64,000 nt of DNA from the NCBI GenBank assembly GCA_020723085.1, contig DYJN01000011.1, positions 1 to 64,000 on the forward strand, read 5' to 3'. Positions within the stretch are counted from its first letter, which is position 1, and every line of letters begins with the position of its first letter. Below, piece after piece: positions 9,060 to 18,897 of this stretch. The position numbers and the translations under genes are program-made. Under the pieces are notes generated by a model. It ran no database searches. It saw only the letters and a program-made list of their open reading frames with translations, and was not told the DNA's origin. Source of the DNA: Arcobacter sp. (lineage in GTDB: Bacteria > Acidobacteriota > Terriglobia > Bryobacterales > Bryobacteraceae).

Positions 9060-10581
9060 GGTGACGCTGAACGGGGAATCGCTGACGCCGGAGCAGGTGG
9101 CGGCGGTCGCGCGGGGCGGGGAAGAGGTGGAGTTGGAGGCGCGGGCGGTGCGGCGGATGCGCGCCTCGCGGGAGCAGGTGGAGCGGATGGCGGAGGGCGA
9201 GGCGCCGGTCTACGCGGTGAACACCGGCGTGGGCTATCTGGCGGAGACGCGGATCAGCGCCGGAGACATCGCTCTTCTGCAGGAGAACATCGTGCGCTCG
9301 CACGCCTGCGGCGTGGGCGATCCGCTGCCGCGGGAGGCGGTGCGGGCGATGATGCTGATCCGCGCCAACGTGCTGGCGAAGGGGCTGAGCGGGATCCGCC
9401 CGCTGATCGCGCGCCGGCTGTGCGCGCTGTTGAACCGCGGGGTGACGCCTGTCGTGCCTTCGCGGGGCAGCGTGGGGGCAAGCGGCGATCTGGCGCCGCT
9501 GGCGCACATGGCGCTGGTGCTGCTGGGCGAGGGCGAGGCTGAGTATCAGGGCAGGCGCGTGAGCGGGGCGGAGGCGCTGGCGGCGGCGGGCATCGCGCCG
9601 GTGAGCCTGCGGGCGAAGGAAGGCATTTCGCTTGTGAACGGCACGCAGGCGATGCTGGCGCTGGGAGTGCTGGCGCTGCTCGACATCGAAGACCTGTGCG
9701 AGATGGCCGACGTGGCGTGCGCTCTGTCCGCCGACGCGCTGCGGGGCACGCCGCGCGCGTTCGACCGCCGCATTCACGAGGCGCGCCCGCATCCGGGGCA
9801 GATGGCGAGCGCGCGGCTGCTGGAGCGGCTGCTGGAGGGCAGCGAGATCCGCGAGTCGCACCGGACCTGCCGCCACGTGCAGGACGCCTATTCACTGCGG
9901 TGCGCGCCGCAGGTGCACGGGGCGGTGCGCGACGCCGCGGCGGAGGCGCGGCGGATCTTCTCCATTGAACTGAATTCGGCCACCGACAATCCGCTCGTGT
10001 TCGGCGGGGAGATTCTATCGGGAGGCAACTTCCACGGGCAGCCGCTGGCGCTGTCCCTGGACAGCCTTGCCGTCGCCCTGTGCGCACTGGCGGGAATCAG
10101 CGAGCGCCGCATCGACCGCATGGTGAACCCGATGCTCAACGAGGGGCTGCCCGCGTTTCTGGCGATGAATCCGGGTCTCGAATCGGGCCTGATGATGTGG
10201 CAGGTGACAGCGGCGGCGCTGGTGGCGGAGCTGCGGGTGCTCGCTGCGCCCGCCTCGGCCGGCTCGATCACGACCAGCGGCAACAAAGAGGACTTCGTCA
10301 GCATGGGCATGACAGCGGCGTTGAAGCTGTGGGAGGGCGTGAAGATGGCGCGGATGGTGCTGGCGATGGAGATGATGGCGGCGTCGCAGGCCATTGAATT
10401 CCGGCGTCCGCTGAAGACGAGCCCGGCGCTGGAGTCTTTTCTGGCGATGCTGCAGGAGCGCGCGCCTGTGCGCGGCGCCGACGGTCCGGCCTCGCTTGTG
10501 ATCGGAGAAATATCACGCTGGCTGGCGGGGTGGCGGGACATTTCGAGGCCCTGGGCGGAGGCTCAGGTCGAGAACACGTAG
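9058..10581 (+). CDS. hutH: Histidine ammonia-lyase (aromatic amino acid lyase)
   Basis: VNTGVGYLAE, SVGASGDLAPLAHM MIO-forming ASG triad, NGTQAM, SATDNPLV. Confidence 0.9.
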   Translation: MVTLNGESLTPEQVAAVARGGEEVELEARAVRRMRASREQVERMAEGEAPVYAVNTGVGYLAETRISAGDIALLQENIVRSHACGVGDPLPREAVRAMMLIRANVLAKGLSGIRPLIARRLCALLNRGVTPVVPSRGSVGASGDLAPLAHMALVLLGEGEAEYQGRRVSGAEALAAAGIAPVSLRAKEGISLVNGTQAMLALGVLALLDIEDLCEMADVACALSADALRGTPRAFDRRIHEARPHPGQMASARLLERLLEGSEIRESHRTCRHVQDAYSLRCAPQVHGAVRDAAAEARRIFSIELNSATDNPLVFGGEILSGGNFHGQPLALSLDSLAVALCALAGISERRIDRMVNPMLNEGLPAFLAMNPGLESGLMMWQVTAAALVAELRVLAAPASAGSITTSGNKEDFVSMGMTAALKLWEGVKMARMVLAMEMMAASQAIEFRRPLKTSPALESFLAMLQERAPVRGADGPASLVIGEISRWLAGWRDISRPWAEAQVENT

Positions 10582-11342
10582 TAGCGGGTGCAGCGGCGGA
10601 ATCCCAGGCGGCGGTACAGTTCCATTCCCGCGGGCGAGGCTTGCAGCACGAGGGGGCCGGAGGCCCCGCGGAGGCGGAACTCCGCCACGCCGTGGCGCAT
10701 GACGGCCTCGGCATATCCTTTGCCGCGCCAGCCGGGCAGCGTGCCGACCGAGTAGATGCCGATGGCGCCAGCGGCTTCGATGAGTGCGGCGCAAGTGACC
10801 GCGCGCGAACCGTCGTAACCCACAAAGATCTCCACCGGCGCACCCCAGTTTCCCGGGTCGTCATAGACCTCGTGCGCCAGTTGGGGCGGAATGTAGAAGC
10901 ACTGGCCGACGATGTCGGCGAAGTCGAAGCGGGCTTGCTGCACAGCGCCGGTGCGGACTTCCAGAACCGGCAGAGGCCTGCGGGGCGGCGGGAGTTCTTC
11001 GATCTCCATGCCGGGCGGCTCGGCGATGCAGGACATGCCGTGTGCGTCGAAGATCCTGTAGAGGCGGCGCAGGGTGCGCGGGCCGACGAGATGCTCGCAG
11101 ATCCAGAACGACCATTCGCGGCGCAGGGCATGGTAGTGGGCGGAGGCGCGCTCGATGCGGCGTTCCAGTTCGCCGGCGCCTGGCGGGGAGGGGTCGGGGG
11201 CGGGGGAGTCGAGCAGTGCGATGTTGAAGACGGGGTGAGTCACCCAGCTTGTGACGAGGCGCAGGCCGGGCTCAAGGGTGACGGACCCGTAAAAGGAGAG
11301 CGAGGCTGCGAGATTGGCTGCGTTGCGCTCCCATGGCCGCAT
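10563..11342 (-). CDS. GNAT-family N-acetyltransferase
   Basis: C-terminal IYSVGTLPGWRGKGYAEAVMRH acetyl-CoA binding motif and LYRRLGF. Confidence 0.8.
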   Translation of the reverse strand: MRPWERNAANLAASLSFYGSVTLEPGLRLVTSWVTHPVFNIALLDSPAPDPSPPGAGELERRIERASAHYHALRREWSFWICEHLVGPRTLRRLYRIFDAHGMSCIAEPPGMEIEELPPPRRPLPVLEVRTGAVQQARFDFADIVGQCFYIPPQLAHEVYDDPGNWGAPVEIFVGYDGSRAVTCAALIEAAGAIGIYSVGTLPGWRGKGYAEAVMRHGVAEFRLRGASGPLVLQASPAGMELYRRLGFRRCTRYYVFST

Positions 11343-11352
11343 GCTCCGATAG

Positions 11353-13776
11353 TCATAGCAGGGTCATGGGGTCGACGTCCACCACGAGCGCGGCGGCGGG
11401 CCACTTTTGCTCCACGGAATACCGGCGGAGCGCGTGGAGCATATCTTTCAGCTGCGGGCGCGACAGCGCCTTGATGAGGATCTGGTAGCGGTATTCGTTC
11501 TTGAGCCGCGGCACGGGAGCTTCAGCCGGGCCAAGGATCCGGATTCCTGCGCCGCCGGGGCCGAGCTGCTGCGCGGCTTCAGCGCTGAGGCGCAGGGCGG
11601 CTTCCTGCGTGGCGGCGCGGATGAGCACATTGGCCATGGCGCAAAAAGGGGGGTACCGCATCAGACGGCGGAATTCGAGCTCTTTCTGGTAGAACTGGGC
11701 GTAGTCCTGGGCGGCGGCGCAGCGGATGGCGTAGTGATCGGGCGAGTTGGTCTGGATGACGACCTGTCCGGGCAGGTGGTGTCTGCCGGCGCGCCCGGCT
11801 ACCTGCGTGAGGAGCTGGAAAGTGCGCTCGGCGGCGCGGAAGTCCGGCAGCGAGAGGCCGATGTCGGCATTGATGACGCCGACGAGCGTGACGTTGGGGA
11901 TGTCATGGCCCTTGGCGATCATCTGGGTGCCGACGAGGATGTCGAAGGCGCCTTCGCGGAAGCCGCCGAGGATGCGCTCGTACTGGTGCCTGCCGGCGGC
12001 GGTGTCGCGGTCGAGCCGCGCGAGGCGCGCCTGCGGGAAGTGGCGGCGCAGCTCGTCTTCCACCTTCTCGCTGCCCGAGCCGAGGAAGTAAAGGTACTCG
12101 CTGCCGCAGCTCGGGCAGACCTTGGGGACGCGCTGCGCGTAGTTGCAGTAATGGCAGAGGAGGCGGTTGTCGCGGCGGTGGAAGGTGAGCCCGATGGCGC
12201 AGTTCACGCACTGGAGGCGCTCGCCGCAGGAGCGGCAGGAGACCGAAGAAGAAAAGCCGCGGCGGTTCATCAGCAGAATGGTCTGTTCGCCGGCTTCGAG
12301 CCTCGCGGCGATGGATTCCAGGAGGCGCCGGGAAAACAGCGCGCTCTGGCGCGTTTCCAGGAACTCCTCCCGCATGTCGACGATCTGCACCGAAGGCATC
12401 GGCCGGTCGGCGATGCGGGCGGGGAGCTCGAGAAGCGCATACTTGCCGCGATCGGCGTTGTAACGGCTCTCGAGCGATGGCGTGGCAGAGCCGAGAACCG
12501 CCACCGCGCCGGCGCGCTGCGCCCGGAGGACAGCCACATCGCGGCCGTTGTAGCGGGGGGTCTCCTCCTGTTTGTAGCTGTGGTCGTGCTCCTCGTCGAC
12601 GATGACGAGGCCAAGATCGCGCACGGGAGCGAAGACGGCAGAGCGCGTGCCCACGCCGACACGGGCGGCGCCGGAGCGCAGGCGGCGCCACTGTTCGGCT
12701 CGCTCGGCGTCGTTGAAGGCCGAGTGCAGAATGGCGACCCGATCGCCGAAGCGGGCATGGAACTGTCCGGCGACGGCGGGCGTCAGCGCGATCTCCGGCA
12801 CCATCAGCAGCGCGCCGCGCCCGAGTTCGAGAGCGGCTTCAATGGCGTTGAGGTACACCTCGGTCTTGCCGGATCCGGTGACGCCGTGCAGCAGCAAGGC
12901 CTGAAAGCGGCGCGCGGCCAGGGCGGCGCGGATGGCTTCGAAGGCCCGCTGCTGGGGCCCGGTGAGCGCGTGACGGGGATGGGCCCAGGACGCATCGCCC
13001 GTGGCGAGGTCGTACCGAAGGTGCGCGAAGCCCTTGCGCGCGAGCGCCCGGCCGGCCTGGGAAGCGCCCTTCACGCTCCGTTCGAGATCCGAGAGGCGGT
13101 GCGGACCGGGGTGAAGTTCCAGATAGGCGAGCAGTTCGCGCTCGGCGCGCGGCATCTTTCCGTCTGCGTCCGGCCGGCGGGCGAATTCGGCGAAGAGCTT
13201 CGAGGCCGGGGCGCGGAGCGGATCGCGAACGCCGGCGGAATGTTCGCATTCGACCAGTCCCTTCCTTTCAAGCGAGACGAGCAGCTTCCTGGCGCCGGGG
13301 ATTTTCCGCTCCAGAGTGGCTTCCGCGAGCGGGCGGGCTTCCAGCGAACGCAGAACCGCTGCGGCGGGATCGGCCTCCTGGCCATCAAGGCCGAGCTGGC
13401 GGGTCACATCCAGCCCTTTCTGGGTGAGCGCCCAGATGCGGCCGTGGCGCACCTCTGCGGAGATGGGCGCCATGGAGCGCAGGACCTCGCCGAGCGGAGC
13501 GCAGTAGTAGCCGGCCACCCATCGGGCGAGGCCGATCATTTCGTCGTCGAAGGCGGGCTCGGCGTCGAGCAGGCGCAGGACGTCCCTCACCTCCACGTCC
13601 GGGGGATCGTTGTGGAGGCGAAGGACGACGCCCGCGAGTTTGCGCGTGCTGAAAGGAACCAGCAGCCGGCAACCGGGCTGCACGCGGTGGCGCAGGGTTT
13701 CCGGCAGCCGGTAGGTGAAACAACGGTCCACAGGGACCGGCAGGCTCACGTCGGCGAAGGCGAAATTTCGCTCCAT
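11353..13776 (-). CDS. priA: Primosomal protein N' (replication restart helicase)
   Basis: GVTGSGKTEVYLNAI, DEEHDHSYKQEETPRYNGRDVA, zinc cluster CRSCGERLQCVNCAIGLTFHRRDNRLLCHYCNYAQRVPKVCPSCGS; ATG at 13776 (MERNFAFADVSLPVPVDRCFTYRLP). Confidence 0.95.
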   Translation of the reverse strand: MERNFAFADVSLPVPVDRCFTYRLPETLRHRVQPGCRLLVPFSTRKLAGVVLRLHNDPPDVEVRDVLRLLDAEPAFDDEMIGLARWVAGYYCAPLGEVLRSMAPISAEVRHGRIWALTQKGLDVTRQLGLDGQEADPAAAVLRSLEARPLAEATLERKIPGARKLLVSLERKGLVECEHSAGVRDPLRAPASKLFAEFARRPDADGKMPRAERELLAYLELHPGPHRLSDLERSVKGASQAGRALARKGFAHLRYDLATGDASWAHPRHALTGPQQRAFEAIRAALAARRFQALLLHGVTGSGKTEVYLNAIEAALELGRGALLMVPEIALTPAVAGQFHARFGDRVAILHSAFNDAERAEQWRRLRSGAARVGVGTRSAVFAPVRDLGLVIVDEEHDHSYKQEETPRYNGRDVAVLRAQRAGAVAVLGSATPSLESRYNADRGKYALLELPARIADRPMPSVQIVDMREEFLETRQSALFSRRLLESIAARLEAGEQTILLMNRRGFSSSVSCRSCGERLQCVNCAIGLTFHRRDNRLLCHYCNYAQRVPKVCPSCGSEYLYFLGSGSEKVEDELRRHFPQARLARLDRDTAAGRHQYERILGGFREGAFDILVGTQMIAKGHDIPNVTLVGVINADIGLSLPDFRAAERTFQLLTQVAGRAGRHHLPGQVVIQTNSPDHYAIRCAAAQDYAQFYQKELEFRRLMRYPPFCAMANVLIRAATQEAALRLSAEAAQQLGPGGAGIRILGPAEAPVPRLKNEYRYQILIKALSRPQLKDMLHALRRYSVEQKWPAAALVVDVDPMTLL

Positions 13777-13827
13777 GCGTAACCTCAGGCCGCCGGGGCG
13801 CGCTATTGCGCTTGAAGGAGTTTCCCC

Positions 13828-14229
13828 ATGAAAGCCTGTCTTTCCATTTTGACTGTTCTTCTCATGGCCGCCGGTCTGGCCGTTGCCGGGCAGATCGACG
13901 GCAAGTGGGTGGCCGAGCGCACGATGAACCGCGGCGGCCAGGACGTGACCATCCGCCAGACCTTCGAGCTGAAGTCGGACGGCAGCAAGCTGACCGGGAC
14001 GGTTTCGATGCAGTTCGGCCAGATGGAGCCGCGTACGATGCAGATCCAGGAAGGCAAGATCGAGGGCAACAAGTTTTCGTTCAAGACGGTGATGGAGACG
14101 CCGAACGGCTCCATGACGTCGGTGTATGAGGGTACGGTCGAAGGCGACGTGCTGAAGGGCACTTCGAGGCGCGAAGGCGGCCAGGGACAGGGCCGTCCAT
14201 TCGAGGCCAAGCGCGTGCCCGCGTCCTGA
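13828..14229 (+). CDS. Small secreted protein of unknown function (lipocalin-like beta pattern)
   Basis: 133 aa, signal peptide MKACLSILTVLLMAAGLAVAG; good RBS spacing; followed by a terminator. Confidence 0.65.
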   Translation: MKACLSILTVLLMAAGLAVAGQIDGKWVAERTMNRGGQDVTIRQTFELKSDGSKLTGTVSMQFGQMEPRTMQIQEGKIEGNKFSFKTVMETPNGSMTSVYEGTVEGDVLKGTSRREGGQGQGRPFEAKRVPAS

Positions 14230-14254
14230 TCCGCGCCCAGGCGGGAGACATCGC

Positions 14255-14303
14255 GAGCGGCTTTCCCGGAAAGAAATTTCCGCGGGGAGCCGCTTCTTTT
14301 TTC
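14255..14303 (+). terminator. Rho-independent terminator
   Basis: AGCGGCT (14256-14262) pairs with AGCCGCT (14288-14294), followed by TCTTTTTT. Confidence 0.75.
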
Positions 14304-14358
14304 GGACTTCGGGATACAATCGGTCTGATACTGTCACTTCCTGCAAGGAGAGAACCCT

Positions 14359-14772
14359 ATGGCTGACAACATTGCCGTGTTGCCTTATTATTCCGTGATT
14401 GTGCCGAACAAGACCGGCGAAGGAGCAAAGCTGCTGGGCGCGCTGCGCGACGCGGGTGTGAACCTGCTGGGGCTGTGGGCCTACCCGGTGAAGGGCAAGA
14501 AAGCCCAGTTCGATCTCGTGCCCGCGGATCCGAAGCTGTTCGCGAAAGCCGCCAGGAAACTGAAACTGGAGTGCGGGGCGAAGCAGAACGTGATCTGCTG
14601 GAACGGCGAGGACCGGGCGGGTGCGGCAGCCGATGCAGCGGCGAAGCTGGCCGCGGCGGGCATCGACGTTCACGCCATGCAGGCGGTCACTTCCGGCGAA
14701 GGGCGCTTCGGCGCGCTGATCCAGGTGGCGCAGGGCGACGTCAAGAAAGCCGTGAAGCTGCTTTCGGCGTGA
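14359..14772 (+). CDS. Small ACT-domain-like protein
   Basis: 137 aa, YYSVIVPNKTGEGAKLLGALRDAGVNLLGLWAYPVKGKKAQFDLVPAD resembles ACT ligand-binding fold. Confidence 0.6.
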   Translation: MADNIAVLPYYSVIVPNKTGEGAKLLGALRDAGVNLLGLWAYPVKGKKAQFDLVPADPKLFAKAARKLKLECGAKQNVICWNGEDRAGAAADAAAKLAAAGIDVHAMQAVTSGEGRFGALIQVAQGDVKKAVKLLSA

Positions 14773-14787
14773 GCGGGCGGCGCCTTC

Positions 14788-16854
14788 TCACACGCTGAGA
14801 ATCGGCAGGTATTCCGGCGCGCTGGCGTACGGTGCGGCGGCGCCGGAGGCCACCTGGTACATCCGCTCGTGCGAGGCGGCAGCGGCGGCGCCGATCTCCG
14901 GGTACGGACGGTTGCAGATATCCAGGAAGCCGATGTTGTAGTTTTCGCCGTCGAAACGGCCCAGGGCGCTCTGGTCGTACATCGTGAACCAGTGCACGCC
15001 CACGCAGTTCGGGTTGGCGGCGGCGTCTTCCAGATAGACCCGGTAGGCGCGGCCGCGGTCTGCCTGCGTGCGCACATGGCCGAGCCCCGATGCCGGCAGC
15101 CCCGCGTCGAGCGCGCCGAAGTGCCACTCGCCGACGAGCACGGGCATGCCGAGCATGGCATGGATCCTGTCTGAGACCTCGCGGGAAAGCTTCTCGCGGT
15201 AATTGTTCAGGCTGAAGACGTCGAAGCTCTTCATGCCGGCCACGGCCCATTCAGGGGGCACGCCGGCCCAGCGCATGCCGAGGTTAAGGTGATTGGGATC
15301 CACCTTGCGGCAGGCGCGCGAGAGCGTGCTGAAGTAGCGCTCCACCATCAGGACGCTGAACTCGCGCAGGTCGGCGTGCGATTCCTTCGAGAGCGGCCTG
15401 CGCCAGCGCCCGCGCGCGATCCGGCCGAAGGTGGTTTCCAAAGCCCAGGCCTTCGACAGCGCGGCGGAAGTCTCGTATTTCTTCGCGAGCCAGCGGGCCA
15501 GCTCCTCGCGCGTATGGCAGAGGTCGGTGGTGTAGAGCATGCCGGCGGCGGGCAGTTCCGAGGAAAAGCCCCAGGTGGGCTCGTTCATGAGGAAGTAGCC
15601 GAGAAAAGCCGGGTCCTTCGCCGTGTTCTCCAGCTGGCGGGCGTAGTCGGCGGCGTCCTGTTCGAAACCGGGGTGGAAGACGTCGGGGAAGTCGCGGTAA
15701 ATGACGCCGCTGCGCGCGCCGCGGAAGTTCATGGGGCGGACGTAGGGGAAGGAGGCGCGGGCGGCGATCTCCCAGTCGCTCCAGTTGGCGACCGTGTTGA
15801 AGCGCAGGCGCTTCATCTCGGCCAGGGCGATGGCAGCCCATTTCTCGCGCCAGCCTTCGCTGCCGAAGACGCGGATGAAGTTGGCGGCGAGGAAGTTGAC
15901 GAACTTCGCGCCCCGGCGCCCGGCGCGGCCCTCGCTCCATGCAGCCGCATACTCCGGCTTCTCCGGACTCCATTTGAGCGCGGTTTCGAGACCATCGACG
16001 CGCGCTTCGCAATCGACGCGGACGCAGTCGAGCCCCGCGGACCAGAAGGCGTAGCCGTCCGGATCGGCCAGCCACCAGCGGCCGTCCGCCTTTTTCACAG
16101 AGAAGAAGCCCGAACCCTCGCCAAGCCTGAGGTTTTTCCACCCTCCCCACCGCGAGAACATTTCCGGCCATTTCTGGTTTGGCGCGAGCTGGAGCTGCAC
16201 GTTGAGCCGCTGTTTCAGCTCTTCGGCGCTGCGGGTCTTCCCGGGCCAGTCATGCAGCGCGCTCTGGCCGAACTCGTCCACCAGCGGGCCCTTGGGAAGG
16301 AGCGGCGCGCCGAGCCGTTCGGGCATCTTCGGCAGGAATGCGAGGCCGGTCATGCACCAGCGCGCCGTGCGGGGAGCTTTGCGGAGCACGGTGAAGGTCA
16401 GCCGGTCCACCAGAGAGAGGTCCACGCGGTCCCCGCCGCACAGCGGCTTGAGGAAAGCAGCCTCGCGGCCGGCCATCCAGCGGTTCTGGTCTACGAGGGA
16501 GAGATCCATCCGCACGCGGAAGCCGCACTGCGGCAACCCGCCGAAGTCGTAGCGGAAGCGGCGTCCCTTTTCACCCTCGCCCAGCGTGATGCGGAAGGCG
16601 ATGACATCCTTGCCGTCGATCAGCATGTCGCAGGCGATTGCCTTCGCGCCTGCCAGCAGCCCGGGGCGGAAGGTGAAGGCCATGCCGTCGCCGGGCTTTT
16701 CAGCCTCAAACCAGCGGGCGCCTTCGATCGGCGTGCTGCCGTCTTTTTCGGCAAGCGAGCCAAGCGCCGTCCAGACGCCGAGATTCTGCGCACCGGCCGG
16801 CATCGGCGCCGCCGCGGATAGAGCGCTTACGGCAAGAAACGTTCTGCGCTGCAT
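14788..16854 (-). CDS. Secreted glycoside hydrolase, clan GH-A like (agarase/galactosidase-like)
   Basis: Leader MQRRTFLAVSALSAAAPMPAGA; FFSVKKADGRWWLADPDGYAFWSAGLDCVR, FLMNEPTWGF and VLVGEWHFGALD (candidate acid/base and nucleophile Glu). Confidence 0.65.
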   Translation of the reverse strand: MQRRTFLAVSALSAAAPMPAGAQNLGVWTALGSLAEKDGSTPIEGARWFEAEKPGDGMAFTFRPGLLAGAKAIACDMLIDGKDVIAFRITLGEGEKGRRFRYDFGGLPQCGFRVRMDLSLVDQNRWMAGREAAFLKPLCGGDRVDLSLVDRLTFTVLRKAPRTARWCMTGLAFLPKMPERLGAPLLPKGPLVDEFGQSALHDWPGKTRSAEELKQRLNVQLQLAPNQKWPEMFSRWGGWKNLRLGEGSGFFSVKKADGRWWLADPDGYAFWSAGLDCVRVDCEARVDGLETALKWSPEKPEYAAAWSEGRAGRRGAKFVNFLAANFIRVFGSEGWREKWAAIALAEMKRLRFNTVANWSDWEIAARASFPYVRPMNFRGARSGVIYRDFPDVFHPGFEQDAADYARQLENTAKDPAFLGYFLMNEPTWGFSSELPAAGMLYTTDLCHTREELARWLAKKYETSAALSKAWALETTFGRIARGRWRRPLSKESHADLREFSVLMVERYFSTLSRACRKVDPNHLNLGMRWAGVPPEWAVAGMKSFDVFSLNNYREKLSREVSDRIHAMLGMPVLVGEWHFGALDAGLPASGLGHVRTQADRGRAYRVYLEDAAANPNCVGVHWFTMYDQSALGRFDGENYNIGFLDICNRPYPEIGAAAAASHERMYQVASGAAAPYASAPEYLPILSV

Positions 16855-17027
16855 GAGAACTCCTGCTTGATTCCTATCAGAGCCGCGCGTCCCGTTACAA
16901 GCCGCCAGCACGCGCGCTGATGCGGCAGGCCGGCGGCGGCGGAGCGGCTCAGCCGGTAGATGCGCGAGGCCGCCAGGCTTGTCTCCGGCGCCGGTCAGGC
17001 AGGATGATCCTCAACCGGATCCGGGCC

Positions 17028-18398
17028 TCAGTGGCCGCCGCCCTGGCGGGGGCGGCACTCGCCAGCAGCATCCGCAAAATGCAGCGTTTCTGCTTTGGAC
17101 TTCCAGTCCGAGCCAGTTCTGGCCTTGCACCGCGACAACCGTTCGGCGAAATCGCGGAGAAACTCTTCGCGCCACCGGCTCACGTGCTTCGCGCCCGCAT
17201 GGATGCCTTCGGCGGCGTCCGGATCCGGGTCGTCGATCCACCAGTTCGGGTGCACCTTGGAACGGCGGCGGGTCCTCTCAGCCGGCGGCGGAACAGCAGT
17301 GAACTTCGCGGTGAGCCCGTCGAGTCCCTCAAAGCCGCTGCTGATGCGCAGGGACCAGACCTTGGCATCACGGGGCGAGAAGCGAAAACGCAGCGTGCGG
17401 CCGTCATGGACGGCTTCGGCGGGGACGCGGCCGTCGAACAAGATGTGCGCGGCGTGGTTTCGAGTCATGCCGGCAGGGAGCGGCAGCGCGAACTCGGTCA
17501 CGCCGAACACCTCGACCTGATCGGCTTCCGTTGGCAGCCTGTTCAGGACCGTTCTCCTTCCGTCCCAAACGGGCACGAATCTCCCGCCCCAACCCGGCTG
17601 CGATGGATCGTCCGGATTGCCGCGGAGCAGATATCCGACTGACGGGCTGTCCCCCATTTTGAGCGTGCCCTTGAGGAGGCCCGCGAAGAAGCCGCCCAGC
17701 GCGCCATGGCCGGCGGCGTGAGCCGCGACGAACGTCTTGTTGCCCCACTCGCCGGCCTGATTGCCGCCGGTGAACCAGCCGCGATACGTCGAATTCGCCT
17801 CGATGATCCACAGCTTCGGATGGCGCCGCTCGATGTAGTCGTAGGCGTTGACGCTCCACATCTTGTTCGGCCCGCCGATGAAGTACACGCGCAGCCGGGG
17901 CAGGATGTCGGGCGCGTCATGAAGGGCCTGAGCGAGATCGTCGATGCCGCCCCAGACCAGCACATGGAGGGGGCGCGGATCGGAACGCCGGGCGCATTGC
18001 ACGATCCAACGGGACCCCTCGGTCGGCGAACCGAAGCCCGCCGGGCGGGCACTGTCGATCGCACCCTGTTTTGCGAGCGCCCTCAACGCATCGGGTGATG
18101 GGTACTTCAGCGAATGGGTCCTGAGGTTTGCATAGTCCCGCGCGTAGGCGTCGATTACCTGAAGAATGTGCTCGCGGCGCCCCGGTCCCGGAGGGGAAGA
18201 CACCAAGCCCTCGATGTCGAGCACGTCCGCATAGAGCAGGAGATGCACCATCGATTGGAAGTCGTCCGGGTCCGTGCCGCCGATGTCGGTCGACACCAGA
18301 ACGCGGGGACGATCACCGGCCAGCGCTCCACCGCCCGGCGCGGCTTGCGCCAGCGCCGATGCCAGCGCCAGCACGGTCAGTCGAAGGGCGTTCATCAC
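17028..18398 (-). CDS. DUF1593 protein (nucleoside-hydrolase-like fold, secreted)
   Basis: RPRVLVSTDIGGTDPDDFQSMVHLLLYADVLDIEGLVSSPPGPGR signature plus signal peptide. Confidence 0.8.
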   Translation of the reverse strand: MMNALRLTVLALASALAQAAPGGGALAGDRPRVLVSTDIGGTDPDDFQSMVHLLLYADVLDIEGLVSSPPGPGRREHILQVIDAYARDYANLRTHSLKYPSPDALRALAKQGAIDSARPAGFGSPTEGSRWIVQCARRSDPRPLHVLVWGGIDDLAQALHDAPDILPRLRVYFIGGPNKMWSVNAYDYIERRHPKLWIIEANSTYRGWFTGGNQAGEWGNKTFVAAHAAGHGALGGFFAGLLKGTLKMGDSPSVGYLLRGNPDDPSQPGWGGRFVPVWDGRRTVLNRLPTEADQVEVFGVTEFALPLPAGMTRNHAAHILFDGRVPAEAVHDGRTLRFRFSPRDAKVWSLRISSGFEGLDGLTAKFTAVPPPAERTRRRSKVHPNWWIDDPDPDAAEGIHAGAKHVSRWREEFLRDFAERLSRCKARTGSDWKSKAETLHFADAAGECRPRQGGGH

Positions 18399-18642
18399 GA
18401 CTCGACGCGGCTAGCATAGCAAAGTTGCCAGCATGGGTTGCTTGAGGCGGGGCATTCATCCGTGTGAAGTCCGAGGCGGCGAAACGGACCGCCGGACGCG
18501 CGCAGTTCAGCACGGCGAGCGCATGGAACGCCTCCGGGCAGAACCCGGGCTTCAGAAGGCCGGAAGCGGCGCGGGGCGGGGAGACTGAAAAGAGTCCTGC
18601 ATCCGGCAATTCCAGCGGAGCGGTGAAAGGAGGAGAAGGGGG

Positions 18643-18688
18643 GACAGCGCCTTTGCAGGAAGAGGTCAAAGCCGGGCTTGACCCTGTC
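18643..18688. repeat. Intergenic nested near-palindrome
   Basis: GACAG (18643-18647) / CTGTC (18684-18688) flank GGTCAAAGCCGGGCTTGACC (18664-18683). Confidence 0.5.
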
Positions 18689-18803
18689 AGATCACGATTA
18701 CGGATCCGCGCGGCTTCGGGGCTGCGAGAGACCGTGGGCGCACGTCCCGTCTTTGCGGATTCAACGCTGCCGCCACGGATAACCCGCATTTGCCTTTCAT
18801 CGA

Positions 18804-18849
18804 ATAGTAGCCACACGCTAACACAGCTTTAGCGGTCGGGCGCTACTAT
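18804..18849. repeat. Nested perfect inverted repeat upstream of the TonB receptor
   Basis: ATAGTAGC (18804-18811)/GCTACTAT (18842-18849) enclosing CGCTAA (18816-18821)/TTAGCG (18829-18834). Confidence 0.65.
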
Positions 18850-18897
18850 GCAGAAAAGAGATCAGGTGCGTCGCCCAAGGTTCCCTTCCGCACCAAG

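Noticed and set aside
11407-13782. 791-aa antisense ORF opposite priA
   Set aside because: GC-skewed shadow ORF; priA motifs on the other strand are unambiguous.
13777-14673. N-terminal extension of the priA ORF to 14673
   Set aside because: The extension covers two good opposite-strand genes and a terminator; ATG 13776 gives the expected PriA N-terminus.
18464-18832. 122-aa ORF in the gap before the TonB receptor
   Set aside because: No domain, poor start context, overlapped by an opposite ORF and by palindromic elements; not supported as a gene.
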